Source of the DNA: Oscillospiraceae bacterium
GTDB lineage: Bacteria; Bacillota; Clostridia; Oscillospirales; SIG627
Direction: 5' to 3'
Assembly: GCA_015065085.1 (NCBI GenBank)
Contig: SVQW01000004.1
Location: forward strand, 62,001-126,000
Length of the DNA: 64,000 nt
How positions within the stretch are numbered: the stretch's first letter is position 1; each line of letters starts with the position of its first letter. Position numbers and translations under genes: made by a program. The notes beneath the pieces were generated by a model. The model saw only the letters and a program-made list of their open reading frames with translations, was not told the DNA's origin and searched no databases. Shown one piece after another: positions 1-8,258 of the stretch.

Positions 1-1
1 A

Positions 2-319
2 TTGTCCTGTGCCGTAATCGGTGCAAAAAGCAGTGTTTTCGGCTTTACCGCAGTAGGCTTCGAGGTGTTTTACGCCGACGACGCACACAGCTGTGAAAAG
101 ACACTGAATCAGTTGGTTTCTTCACAGGCATACGCAGTAATTTATATAACCGAAACTCTGGCAGAAAAAATCAGTGCAAAGCTGGAAGACTACTCTTCCC
201 TGCCGCTTCCTGCCATAATCCCTATTCCCGATAAGGGCGCAAATGGATTCGGCATAAAGAATATCAAAAAATCCGTTGAGCGTGCCGTAGGCTCGGATAT
301 ATTGTTCAAAGACAAATAA
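2..319 (+). CDS. ntpF: V-type ATP synthase subunit F (possibly cut at window start)
   Basis: Subunit F belongs to the central stalk of the V/A-type rotary ATPase and couples the catalytic head to the membrane rotor. The protein is small (105 residues from the TTG at the first bases). It opens with the family's AVIG strand, then a GF turn and a GFEVF segment, the Rossmann-like fold seen in NtpF/AtpF. It is followed 13 bases later by subunit A and then B and D, the usual order of this operon. The TTG would give M-S-C before AVIG, which matches normal family length. No ribosome binding site can be seen because the window starts here, so the true start may lie upstream. Family assignment rests on fold, length and neighbours. 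Confidence 0.85.
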   Translation: MSCAVIGAKSSVFGFTAVGFEVFYADDAHSCEKTLNQLVSSQAYAVIYITETLAEKISAKLEDYSSLPLPAIIPIPDKGANGFGIKNIKKSVERAVGSDILFKDK

Positions 320-332
320 GGAGAACATATAA

Positions 333-2111
333 ATGCAGAAAATTACAGGAAAGATCGTCAAGGTTTCCGGACCTCTCGTTGTTGCGGAAAACATGCGTAA
401 CGCAAATATGTTTGACGTAGTTCGTGTAGGTGACAAGGAACTCATCGGCGAAATAATAGAAATGCGCGGCGACAAAGCTTCAATTCAGGTCTATGAAGAA
501 ACCGCCGGCATAGGTCCGGGCGACACGGTGTATTCCACAGGTGCACCTCTGTCGGTAGAGTTGGGTCCCGGACTTCTTACCAACATTTACGACGGAATAC
601 AGCGTCCGTTGGAAACAATACGCATCAAGGCAGGTTCAAACCTTCCGAGAGGTGTGGACGAGCCAGCTCTTTCAAGAGAAAGTGTATGGCACTTTGTTCC
701 ATCTGTGAAACCGGGTGACAAAGTGAATGAGGGCGATATAATCGGTACGGTTCAGGAAACCGAAATTATTTCACATCGCATAATGATGCCCTTCAAATCA
801 AGCGGCACTATCAAAGAAATTGCAGAGGGTGACTATACCGTTGATAAACCCGTCGGCAAGTATATAACCGCAGAGGGTACGGAAGAAAGCCTTTATATAA
901 TGCAGAAATGGCCGGTAAGACGTCCCAGACCTTACGCTGAAAAGCTTCCGCCTGCCGAACCTATGATAACAGGTCAGCGCATCATTGACGCTTTATTCCC
1001 TATTGCAAAAGGCGGAACAGCTTGCGTTCCAGGTCCTTTCGGAAGCGGAAAAACCGTAATTCAGCATCAGCTTGCAAAGTGGAGCAACGTCGATATAGTT
1101 ATCTACATCGGATGTGGTGAGCGCGGAAACGAAATGACCGACGTTCTCCGCGAATTTCCCGAACTGGTTGACCCCCACACAGGTCATTCCCTTATGAAGC
1201 GTACTATTCTCATCGCCAACACATCGGATATGCCCGTCGCAGCGAGAGAAGCTTCCATATACACAGGTATAACCATTGCAGAATATTTCCGCGATATGGG
1301 TTATTCCGTAGCAGTAATCGCAGACTCCACCTCACGTTGGGCTGAAGCTCTCCGTGAAATGTCGGGAAGACTTGAGGAAATGCCGGGAGAAGAAGGCTAC
1401 CCCGCATATCTTACCTCACGTCTTGCACAGTTCTATGAACGTGCGGGCATGGTGGTATGTAAAGCAAGTCAGCGCCGTGTGGGCACTCTCACGGCAATTG
1501 GTGCTGTTTCTCCGCAGGGCGGTGACATTTCCGAGCCGGTTACTCAGGCAACACTTCGTATAGTTAAGGTGTTTTGGGGTCTGGAAGCCTCACTTGCTTA
1601 CCGCAGGCACTTCCCCGCTATAAACTGGTTGGTTTCTTACTCACTTTATAAAGACAGACTTGATCCCTGGTTCTCTGAAAATGTTGACAAGGAGTGGACA
1701 GCTACATCGGGTGAAGCGCTAAGAATCCTTCAGCTTGAAAGCGAGCTTGAAGAGATTGTAAAGCTTGTAGGTGTAGATGCACTTTCCGATTCCGACCGTC
1801 TCACACTTGAAGTAGCGCGCTCGGTGCGCGAGGACTTTTTACAGCAAAATGCATTCTCCGAGGAGGACGCGTTCACCTCACTGAAAAAGCAGTTTTTCAT
1901 GCTTAAGCTTATTCTCGAATTCAAGGCACGCGCAGAAAAAGCCATTGAAAACGGTGCGGATATAGACAAAATAGTTGCAATCCCTGCGGCAGAACGCATA
2001 GGACGTATCAAGAACGTCGGGGAGGAAGCATTTGATGCTGAATACGCATCTATAATCAAGGACATAGATTTACAGCTTGAAGCTCTTACAGACAAGGAGG
2101 CTCTGATATGA
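333..2111 (+). CDS. ntpA: V-type ATP synthase catalytic subunit A
   Basis: Catalytic subunit of the V/A-type ATPase. It hydrolyses or makes ATP in the A3B3 head and in anaerobic Firmicutes is thought to pump Na+ or H+. The 592 residues match the family. The Walker A loop GPFGSGKT lies at residues 234-241, followed by the GCGERGNEM segment and, further on, a Walker B-type strand ending in IADSTSRW. The long insertion between the N-terminal barrel and the nucleotide domain (about residues 110-200) is the non-homologous region that separates A subunits from F-type beta subunits. The ATG follows a GGAGAA ribosome binding site. The stop overlaps the start of subunit B by four bases (ATGA), so translation is probably coupled. 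Confidence 0.97.
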   Translation: MQKITGKIVKVSGPLVVAENMRNANMFDVVRVGDKELIGEIIEMRGDKASIQVYEETAGIGPGDTVYSTGAPLSVELGPGLLTNIYDGIQRPLETIRIKAGSNLPRGVDEPALSRESVWHFVPSVKPGDKVNEGDIIGTVQETEIISHRIMMPFKSSGTIKEIAEGDYTVDKPVGKYITAEGTEESLYIMQKWPVRRPRPYAEKLPPAEPMITGQRIIDALFPIAKGGTACVPGPFGSGKTVIQHQLAKWSNVDIVIYIGCGERGNEMTDVLREFPELVDPHTGHSLMKRTILIANTSDMPVAAREASIYTGITIAEYFRDMGYSVAVIADSTSRWAEALREMSGRLEEMPGEEGYPAYLTSRLAQFYERAGMVVCKASQRRVGTLTAIGAVSPQGGDISEPVTQATLRIVKVFWGLEASLAYRRHFPAINWLVSYSLYKDRLDPWFSENVDKEWTATSGEALRILQLESELEEIVKLVGVDALSDSDRLTLEVARSVREDFLQQNAFSEEDAFTSLKKQFFMLKLILEFKARAEKAIENGADIDKIVAIPAAERIGRIKNVGEEAFDAEYASIIKDIDLQLEALTDKEALI

Positions 2112-3490
2112 TAAAGGAATACCGTACAATACGTGAAGTCGCAGGTCCTCTTATGCTGGTTGAGCAGGTTGAAAACGTAAAATATGATGAGCTGGGCGAA
2201 ATAGAGCTGCCCGGCGGTGAAATTCGTCGCTGCAAGGTCCTGGAAGTAAACGGAACAAATGCTCTGGTACAGCTTTTTGAAAGTTCTCAGGGGCTCAATC
2301 TTGCAGACAGCAAAGTGAGATTTCTGGGTCATGGAGTCGAATTGGCGTTATCCGAGGATATTCTGGGACGTGTATTCAGCGGTATGGGCACTCCCATTGA
2401 CGGTGGTCCAAAGATAATTCCCGAAATGACAATGGACATCAACGGAACACCTATCAACCCCGCCGCAAGAAACTATCCCGACGAGTTTATTCAGACAGGT
2501 GTCAGCGCTATTGACGGCCTTAACACACTGGTACGCGGTCAGAAACTTCCGATTTTCTCCGGTTCCGGTCTGCCGCATGCCAACCTTGCGGCACAGATTG
2601 CACGCCAGGCAAAGGTGCTGGACGGCGACAGTAATTTCGCTGTTGTATTTGCCGCAATCGGCATCACCTTTGAAGAAGCGGACTTCTTTATTTCCGATTT
2701 CAAAAAAACAGGTGCTATCGACAGAACCGTACTGTTTATAAATCTTGCCTCTGACCCTGCAATCGAGCGTATATCCACGCCTCGTATGGCGCTTACCGCC
2801 GCAGAATACCTGGCGTTTGAAAAAGGAATGCATGTGCTTGTAATTCTTACAGATATTACAAACTATGCCGAGGCTCTGCGTGAAATTTCCGCCGCACGAA
2901 AGGAAGTGCCCGGACGACGCGGATATCCGGGATATCTTTACACCGACCTTGCGGGTATGTATGAACGTGCAGGACGAAAACTGGATTGCGACGGAAGTAT
3001 TACAATGATACCAATACTTTCCATGCCGGAGGATGACAAAACACATCCCATTCCTGACCTTACAGGATATATTACAGAGGGTCAGATAATTCTTTCCCGC
3101 GATATTTACAGAAAAGGTTATCTTCCCCCCATCGACGTTCTACCCTCTCTTTCACGTCTTAAAGATAAGGGTATCGGTACAGGAAAGACACGTGAGGATC
3201 ACGCCAATACCATGAACCAGCTATTTGCATGCTATGCTCGCGGAAAGGAAGCGCAGGAGCTGATGATAGTGTTGGGCGAAGCGGCACTCACACCTATTGA
3301 CAGGCTATATGCAAAATTTGCAGACGAATTTGAAAAGAAATATATAAACCAGGGCTTCAACGAAAACCGTTCCATCGAAGAAACTCTCAATATCGGCTGG
3401 GAACTGCTTTCCATTTTCCCAAATTCCGAGCTCAAGCGAATTAAGCCCGAATTTATAGAAAAATACCGACCCAAAAATGACGGCGAATAA
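2108..3490 (+). CDS. ntpB: V-type ATP synthase subunit B
   Basis: Non-catalytic nucleotide-binding subunit of the A3B3 head. The 460 residues are typical. The P-loop position holds SGSGLPHA (residues 151-158), which has no Walker lysine; this is the normal state in B subunits and separates it from subunit A. The conserved stretch around [13 protein letters not shown] (about residue 278) is also diagnostic. The start overlaps the end of ntpA by four bases and the next gene follows after 13 bases, so F-A-B-D is one transcript. Nothing looks damaged. Confidence 0.97.
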   Translation: MIKEYRTIREVAGPLMLVEQVENVKYDELGEIELPGGEIRRCKVLEVNGTNALVQLFESSQGLNLADSKVRFLGHGVELALSEDILGRVFSGMGTPIDGGPKIIPEMTMDINGTPINPAARNYPDEFIQTGVSAIDGLNTLVRGQKLPIFSGSGLPHANLAAQIARQAKVLDGDSNFAVVFAAIGITFEEADFFISDFKKTGAIDRTVLFINLASDPAIERISTPRMALTAAEYLAFEKGMHVLVILTDITNYAEALREISAARKEVPGRRGYPGYLYTDLAGMYERAGRKLDCDGSITMIPILSMPEDDKTHPIPDLTGYITEGQIILSRDIYRKGYLPPIDVLPSLSRLKDKGIGTGKTREDHANTMNQLFACYARGKEAQELMIVLGEAALTPIDRLYAKFADEFEKKYINQGFNENRSIEETLNIGWELLSIFPNSELKRIKPEFIEKYRPKNDGE

Positions 3491-3503
3491 GGAGGGATAA
3501 TTT

Positions 3504-4151
3504 TTGGCGCAAGCACGTATAAATCCCACCAGAATGGAGCTTACCAAGCTCAAAAAACGCCTCAAAACCGCGCGCAGAGGTCACAAGCTGTTAAAAGACA
3601 AATGTGACGAACTGATGAAGCAGTTCCTTGAAATCGTTAAAAAGAATATGGAGCTTCGCGTCAAGGTGGAGGAAAGTCTGAAAAAGCTGAGCAACGGCTT
3701 TGATGCCGCTTCTGCCGTCATGTCATCCCGTGTTATAGAGGAGTCACTTATGCTACCGAAGCTTTCGGCGGAAATATCGGTGGATTACAAAAACATTATG
3801 AGCGTAAACACTCCGGTGTTTGACATAACCACCCACGGCGATGCAAGCGATATATATTCCTATGGATTTGCCTTTACATCGGGCGAACTTGATTCATCCG
3901 TTGAATATCTGTCCGAAATACTGCCGGATATGCTGAAGCTTGCGGAATACGAAAAAACCTCTCAGCTTTTGGCGGATGAAATCGAAAAAACACGCCGACG
4001 CGTAAATGCGCTGGAGTATATAATGATTCCCGGGCTTATGACAAACATAAAAAACATCACAATGAAGCTTGAAGAAAATGAGCGCGGTAATATTACGCGT
4101 CTTATGAAGGTCAAGGATATGATGATACAGCAACAGCTTGAAATGAAATAA
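3504..4151 (+). CDS. ntpD: V-type ATP synthase subunit D
   Basis: Central rotor shaft of the V/A-ATPase, turning inside the A3B3 head. The protein (215 residues) has the expected N-terminal motif NPTRMELTKLKKRL, then long helices rich in K, E and L that form the coiled-coil shaft, and a second coiled coil near the C-terminus (ADEIEKTRRRVNALEY). The start is a TTG eight bases after a strong GGAGGG site; no in-frame ATG lies close by. It is the last gene of the operon: a strong terminator hairpin follows at once. Confidence 0.95.
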   Translation: MAQARINPTRMELTKLKKRLKTARRGHKLLKDKCDELMKQFLEIVKKNMELRVKVEESLKKLSNGFDAASAVMSSRVIEESLMLPKLSAEISVDYKNIMSVNTPVFDITTHGDASDIYSYGFAFTSGELDSSVEYLSEILPDMLKLAEYEKTSQLLADEIEKTRRRVNALEYIMIPGLMTNIKNITMKLEENERGNITRLMKVKDMMIQQQLEMK

Positions 4152-4153
4152 CA

Positions 4154-4191
4154 AAAGTGACTGAGTCAATGACTCAGTCACTTTGTTTTTT
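4154..4191 (+). terminator. Terminator of the V-ATPase operon
   Basis: A perfect inverted repeat (AAGTGACTGAGTCA paired with TGACTCAGTCACTT) has almost no loop and is followed by GTTTTTT. It starts right after the ntpD stop. The convergent permease gene ends 12 bases further on and may use the same hairpin in the other direction. Confidence 0.9.
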
Positions 4192-4202
4192 ATTGCAAGT
4201 AA

Positions 4203-5504
4203 TCACAGCACAATATACAGCGCACCAAATGCCGCCGCCGCGGCAGGGACGGAAACTGCAACTCCGTATTTTATAAAGTCCCAATATCCGAATTTTACAC
4301 CGTGGTTTTTCAGAATCATTGTCCAAATTATACCTGCAAGAGCGCCGATGGGTGTAACAAGCGCGCCCAGATTAGAACCCACAACAGCCGCATACACTGC
4401 ACCCGTCCGGCATGTCGCGGAGGTGAACTCTATAACAGAACAAAACAATACACTCATGGGAATATTATTTATAACATTGGCACTAAGCATTGAAACAATA
4501 CCGTATTTCCACACGGTTGCACCGTTTCCGAGAGCATTGCTTATCCACTGTGTTACACCATGCTCGGCTAATGCCAATATTAAAATGAACATTGAAACGA
4601 CAAAGGGAACAAGCTGCCACGGAGCACGTCGCAGACAAGATACAAGCTGTGACGGATATCTGTGTCTGAAAGCAGATATAACGGAAGTAAATACAAAAAG
4701 TGAAACTGCCGACAAAAGCGATATAACCCACATTTGTGCGCCAATGTACGAACCTACTGCCAATGTTACCGTACACACGGACAAATGGATAATACCTACC
4801 GTGAGAAGTAATTTATCCTTTATTTTAATAACAGCAACATGCGGTACCAGCGGCAAAGACAGCTTTTTACGAAATATAAGCCACAGCACAACAAATGCCA
4901 CTGTTCCGGCCGCAAATGTCGGAAACGCCATGATGCGCAGATACGACACAAAATCAACATCGTAAGCTGTGGCAAGGTATATATTGGTAGGATTTCCTAT
5001 AACAAGCATCATACTCCAGGTATTAGCCGCCACAAACTGCGCTACCAGGTACGGAATCGGGCTTATCTCCGCATTTTTGGCAAAGTAACATATAAAGGGG
5101 GTAAAAGTCAGTATGATTATATCGTTGGATGTAAATACGGTAAGTACCGAAACGGTAATATAAAGTATCAAAAACAGTCTGAACTGGCTCTTCCCTGCCA
5201 GTGTCAACGCTTTATTTGCAAGATATGCAAAAAAGCCAAGTTCATCCAGGAATATAGAAAGTATGGTCATTGACACAAACAGTACAAGGATTTTCAACGG
5301 ATTTATTGCCGTGTCGGCCAAAAGCGAACTTATCACAGCGGAAATATCTATCTGACCGTTTATTATCATTATTGCTGCGCCTGCCGAAACTATCAGCCAG
5401 TATGTGTCAACTCCCCATCTGCCGATACGCACACGGGGAAAAAACAAAATGCTGAGAATCATACATATGCAAGAAAGTCCGCATATTGTCAGTGAAGCTG
5501 TCAT
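4203..5504 (-). CDS. ArsB/NhaD-type anion or ion permease
   Basis: Integral membrane transporter of the ion transporter superfamily (ArsB, NhaD, CitM). The 433 residues are almost entirely hydrophobic, with 10-12 likely membrane spans. Two half-repeats carry the family's re-entrant signatures: TSNDIIILTFTP near residue 125 and NVINNIPMSVL near residue 340, followed by GSNLGALVTPIGALA. The repeated pattern of N, P and T in these loops is what I used for the call. No arsR, arsA or citrate gene lies nearby, so the substrate is unknown; arsenite, Na+/H+ or a dicarboxylate are all possible. The start follows a GGAG site (minus strand). The gene lies downstream of the dockerin/peptide operon but is separated from it by a terminator. 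Confidence 0.8.
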   Translation of the reverse strand: MTASLTICGLSCICMILSILFFPRVRIGRWGVDTYWLIVSAGAAIMIINGQIDISAVISSLLADTAINPLKILVLFVSMTILSIFLDELGFFAYLANKALTLAGKSQFRLFLILYITVSVLTVFTSNDIIILTFTPFICYFAKNAEISPIPYLVAQFVAANTWSMMLVIGNPTNIYLATAYDVDFVSYLRIMAFPTFAAGTVAFVVLWLIFRKKLSLPLVPHVAVIKIKDKLLLTVGIIHLSVCTVTLAVGSYIGAQMWVISLLSAVSLFVFTSVISAFRHRYPSQLVSCLRRAPWQLVPFVVSMFILILALAEHGVTQWISNALGNGATVWKYGIVSMLSANVINNIPMSVLFCSVIEFTSATCRTGAVYAAVVGSNLGALVTPIGALAGIIWTMILKNHGVKFGYWDFIKYGVAVSVPAAAAAFGALYIVL

Positions 5505-5545
5505 TATATATCTCCTATTATTACCTGAATAAAAACGGCAAAAAA

Positions 5546-5573
5546 CAAAAGCGCTTTTGCGCTTTTGTTTTTT
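5546..5573 (-). terminator. Terminator after the 48-residue peptide gene
   Basis: Inverted repeat AACAAAAGCGC / GCGCTTTTGTT around a four-base loop, with runs of T on both strands. It begins about eight bases after the peptide stop on the minus strand and so ends the LRR-dockerin operon. Confidence 0.85.
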
Positions 5574-5580
5574 ATTTCAG

Positions 5581-5727
5581 TTATTTGAGCCAATCGTTAA
5601 GCGCATTCTTGGAATCGTCATCATCCAGAAGCGTTCCAAGCAAGCCAAGCATACCGCTTGCGAGAAGAACATCTTCAATTTCATACTTGATAATCTCAAC
5701 GGTAGGAGTTGTGTAATTCTTTTTCAT
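5581..5727 (-). CDS. 48-residue peptide, last gene of a surface-protein operon
   Basis: Small gene with a very strong ribosome binding site (GAGGAGG, eight bases before the ATG). It encodes 48 residues. The N-terminal half begins MKKNYTTPTVEII and runs through an IEDVLLASG segment. The middle is hydrophobic and Gly/Leu-rich (MLGLLGTLL), followed by an acidic DDDD run and a C-terminal NDWLK. There is no classical signal peptide and no pair of cysteines. The shape, a charged conserved leader with a short variable tail, resembles the small unnamed peptides often found in gut Clostridia and also precursor peptides, but no modification enzyme is next to it. It lies 21 bases after a secreted protein gene and just before a terminator, so it belongs to that transcript. 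Function unknown. Confidence 0.75.
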   Translation of the reverse strand: MKKNYTTPTVEIIKYEIEDVLLASGMLGLLGTLLDDDDSKNALNDWLK

Positions 5728-5748
5728 TGTTGTATGTCCTCCTCTCAA

Positions 5749-6924
5749 TTATTTCATGCTCACAGCATCTGCGGTTGCAAGCTTACGTGCGATGGGGTCG
5801 GAATAAGCGGTAACGGTTTCGCCTGTTGTCTTATCCTTATAGGTGATATAGGATTTAGCGGTAATGTACATATCCTCGGGGAGACCGGTGATAACGCCGG
5901 TGTATGTCATTTCTTTGTCGTTCAAGGTCTGATGACCGGTAGCGGGGATTTTGAGGGCGCCTTCGGTTTCAAGAGTGAGAACCTTGTCCTCGAGAAGCTC
6001 GGAGGGATAACATACAACACCGGCTTCGAGAATTTCTGCATCGTTATCAAAATATTCATCGCCCAGGAAGTAAACAGAGCCGAAACGAAGTGCGCCGTCT
6101 GCCTTCTTCATACCGCCTATAATGTCAAACTTAGGACCTGTGTAGTCGGGGTTGTAGTAGTATACGGGAGCTTCAATCTGGGGATAAAGGTCGTTTTTAT
6201 TTGCATCGTCAACCTTTGTGAAATCAAGGTTAAGCTTTGTTCTGTACCAGTTGTTGTTTGTTGAATCGGTTTCGGTAAATGTCCAACGTGCGATTTCAAC
6301 ACCAAAAACACTATTCAAGTTAGATGCTTGTGCGGCAACCGCAGTGGTCATGCCGTCTTTAGAGCTGTTATTATAAAAATCAAGTTGCTTCTGTTTCTCC
6401 GTAGAAGTTGTCGCACGAAGATATTCAGCATAAGCAGCATTAGTTTCATACTGCACACCGTCTATCATAACATCGTATCCCGAAGCAGCAACAAGAGTCT
6501 GAACCGTATCACCGTTAACATATATAGTTTCATATGTCTGATCTTCAAGGGGAACCAGTTCAACAACCTCGGGGTTGAAGAAAAGACGAAGCTCGTATCC
6601 TGCGACAAACTCAGCCGGGTATCTGAACAAAGCTTTAACGTCAAACGCATCGGAAGGAATAGCAAAAGCTTTATCAACTTTAGCTACATTCTGCATAACA
6701 GATGGTTCAAAAGCTAATTTAGCGGTGTAAACATTTCCAGATGCATCAGAATACTGGCGCAGAATAGATTTTTCAACAAAATCAATACCCAACAAACCAT
6801 TAGTGTACGTATACTCGGGAGAAGCCTTGGAAACAAATTCCGCAGCAGTAAGAGGAGCATTAAACGCCATTGCGGAAACCGCAAGCGTTGCAACAAGCAA
6901 TAGGGTAATAAGTATTTTTTTCAT
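5749..6924 (-). CDS. Secreted protein of unknown function
   Basis: Exported protein of 391 residues. A clear signal peptide (MKKILITLLLVATLAVSAMA) ends near residue 21. The N-terminal half has a beta-rich, cohesin-like stretch (FRYPAEFVAGYELRLFFNP) but I cannot assign it firmly. The last 120 residues (FGSVYFLGDEY, then VCYPSELL, ITAKSYITYKD and AYSDPIARKL) match a C-terminal module I know from many gut Clostridia surface proteins; it has no name I trust. I chose the second ATG because the GGAAAGG site is eight bases before it and only two before the first. It lies 26 bases after the LRR-dockerin gene and is followed by the 48-residue peptide gene. Confidence 0.75.
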   Translation of the reverse strand: MKKILITLLLVATLAVSAMAFNAPLTAAEFVSKASPEYTYTNGLLGIDFVEKSILRQYSDASGNVYTAKLAFEPSVMQNVAKVDKAFAIPSDAFDVKALFRYPAEFVAGYELRLFFNPEVVELVPLEDQTYETIYVNGDTVQTLVAASGYDVMIDGVQYETNAAYAEYLRATTSTEKQKQLDFYNNSSKDGMTTAVAAQASNLNSVFGVEIARWTFTETDSTNNNWYRTKLNLDFTKVDDANKNDLYPQIEAPVYYYNPDYTGPKFDIIGGMKKADGALRFGSVYFLGDEYFDNDAEILEAGVVCYPSELLEDKVLTLETEGALKIPATGHQTLNDKEMTYTGVITGLPEDMYITAKSYITYKDKTTGETVTAYSDPIARKLATADAVSMK

Positions 6925-6950
6925 ATTCATTTCCTTTCCAAATAGTAAAA

Positions 6951-8000
6951 TCAATCCAAATTAACGGCATTTCTTGCCGCAAGATACTGTGCTATACGTA
7001 TCGCATCTGAAACATTCACAGCACCGTCACGGGCTGTGTCTGCGACAATCTCTGCAGTATTGCCAAGGTTGATACTGGAACTTGCAAGATACTGCAACAG
7101 ATATATGGAGTCGGAAACGTTCACGCTTCCATCACCGTTGACGTCACCCTTAAGTGCAAATGGAACATCATTTTCGTTCATGTATGCCAGTGCGGCGGTT
7201 GCTTCCTGTTGGAGATATACCGTGAGAAGATCGCATCCCCAAAAAGCACTGTTGCCTATCTGACTGAGATTCTTATACATGAAAACGCTTTCAAGTGAGG
7301 AGCATCCGCTGAACACCGACTTACCAAGTGTCAGAACATTGATGGGTAAGGTTACGGTGGTCAGTGAAGTACAGCTGTTGAATGCCGAGTCATCGACATA
7401 CGAAACACTGTCGGGAATAACAACGGTTTCAAGATTGTCACTGCAGGCAAACAGTCTGTTACCAAGCTTCTCCACTCCGGCGGGAATAGCGGCGGATGTC
7501 ATTGTCTTGCAGGAATAAAATGCTGAATATCCGATGTTATTTACGCTTTGAGGAATGGTTACATTCTCCAGATTCACACATCCCGCGAAAGCGGAAGCAC
7601 CGATGGATTCAAGCCCTTCGGAAAGAGTTACGCTTTCAAGATTGACACAATCAAAGAAAGCACAGTTTGAAATAGTTTTAACGCTTGACGGAACGGCAAC
7701 CGATTTCAGTGCATTGCAACGCTTGAATGCGTAATATCCGATTTCGGTAACGTTGTAAATTTTTCCGTCTTTTTCGACTGTGGACGGAATAACAACATCG
7801 CCTGCGGAAGCCTTGTAGCCCGAATTATTATATGTGCCGGAGCCATCGCCCACCATTGCGGTAAGGGCCGTGTCATTCAGTGTATAAAGTACGCCCTGCA
7901 AATCCCTGCAGTTACTGTCCAGTGCGGCAGCAGAGGCCGTTATCACCATCAAAAGTGCAAGCATTGCCATAATGGATGCCAAAAGCAATTTTTTTAACAT
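6951..8000 (-). CDS. BspA-like leucine-rich repeat protein with C-terminal dockerin
   Basis: Secreted protein, 349 residues, probably part of a cell-surface complex. A signal peptide covers residues 1 to about 25. Residues 85-262 hold about seven BspA-type leucine-rich repeats with the recurring pattern F..C..L..V.IP..V..IG. Such repeats usually bind host or polysaccharide surfaces. A type I dockerin follows (about 284-349). Its first calcium loop is canonical (DVNGDGSVNVSD); the second is reduced (DTARDGAVNVSD). Dockerins dock onto cohesins of a scaffold, but no cohesin scaffold is in this window. The start is the ATG after GGGGG rather than one 17 codons upstream, which has no site. First gene of a three-gene operon. 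Confidence 0.9.
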   Translation of the reverse strand: MLKKLLLASIMAMLALLMVITASAAALDSNCRDLQGVLYTLNDTALTAMVGDGSGTYNNSGYKASAGDVVIPSTVEKDGKIYNVTEIGYYAFKRCNALKSVAVPSSVKTISNCAFFDCVNLESVTLSEGLESIGASAFAGCVNLENVTIPQSVNNIGYSAFYSCKTMTSAAIPAGVEKLGNRLFACSDNLETVVIPDSVSYVDDSAFNSCTSLTTVTLPINVLTLGKSVFSGCSSLESVFMYKNLSQIGNSAFWGCDLLTVYLQQEATAALAYMNENDVPFALKGDVNGDGSVNVSDSIYLLQYLASSSINLGNTAEIVADTARDGAVNVSDAIRIAQYLAARNAVNLD

Positions 8001-8061
8001 TTTATCCCCCTTCGTACAATGCGGATATTGAATGTCACAAATCAATATCATATATGTATAT

Positions 8062-8091
8062 ATTATATCACATAAATGTTTTTGTTGTCAA
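8062..8091 (-). promoter_or_regulatory. Promoter of the LRR-dockerin operon
   Basis: On the minus strand, TTGACA, an 18-base spacer and TATAAT preceded by TGTGA. It lies about 60 bases before the LRR-dockerin start. The -10 region and the bases after it (TATAATATATACA) are shared with the promoter of the transglutaminase-dockerin operon. Confidence 0.8.
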
Positions 8092-8191
8092 GAGCAAATG
8101 AGACAAAACAGCCTAATATTTTCAATTTGTGCAATCAAAACAACAGATACAGAATTTATTGTTCATTTTAACAGTGCCGCACATACACGTT

Positions 8192-8221
8192 TTGACATAT
8201 TATTCATGAAAGCTGTGATAA
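8192..8221 (+). promoter_or_regulatory. Candidate spoIIE promoter
   Basis: TTGACA at 8192, an 18-base spacer and TGATAA at 8216, with the stretch TGTGATAAAAT. The TTTGACA at the -35 differs from the Spo0A box in its reverse form (TTCGACA) at one base. Spo0A control of spoIIE is known in Bacillus; here it is inference. Confidence 0.5.
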
Positions 8222-8258
8222 AATCCACCTATAAGTTAAACAGAAAGGAATAATAAAT

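Noticed and set aside
4183..4965. Open frame of 260 codons on the plus strand
   Set aside because: Antisense to the ArsB/NhaD-type permease and starting inside a terminator; the minus-strand frame has regular membrane spans.
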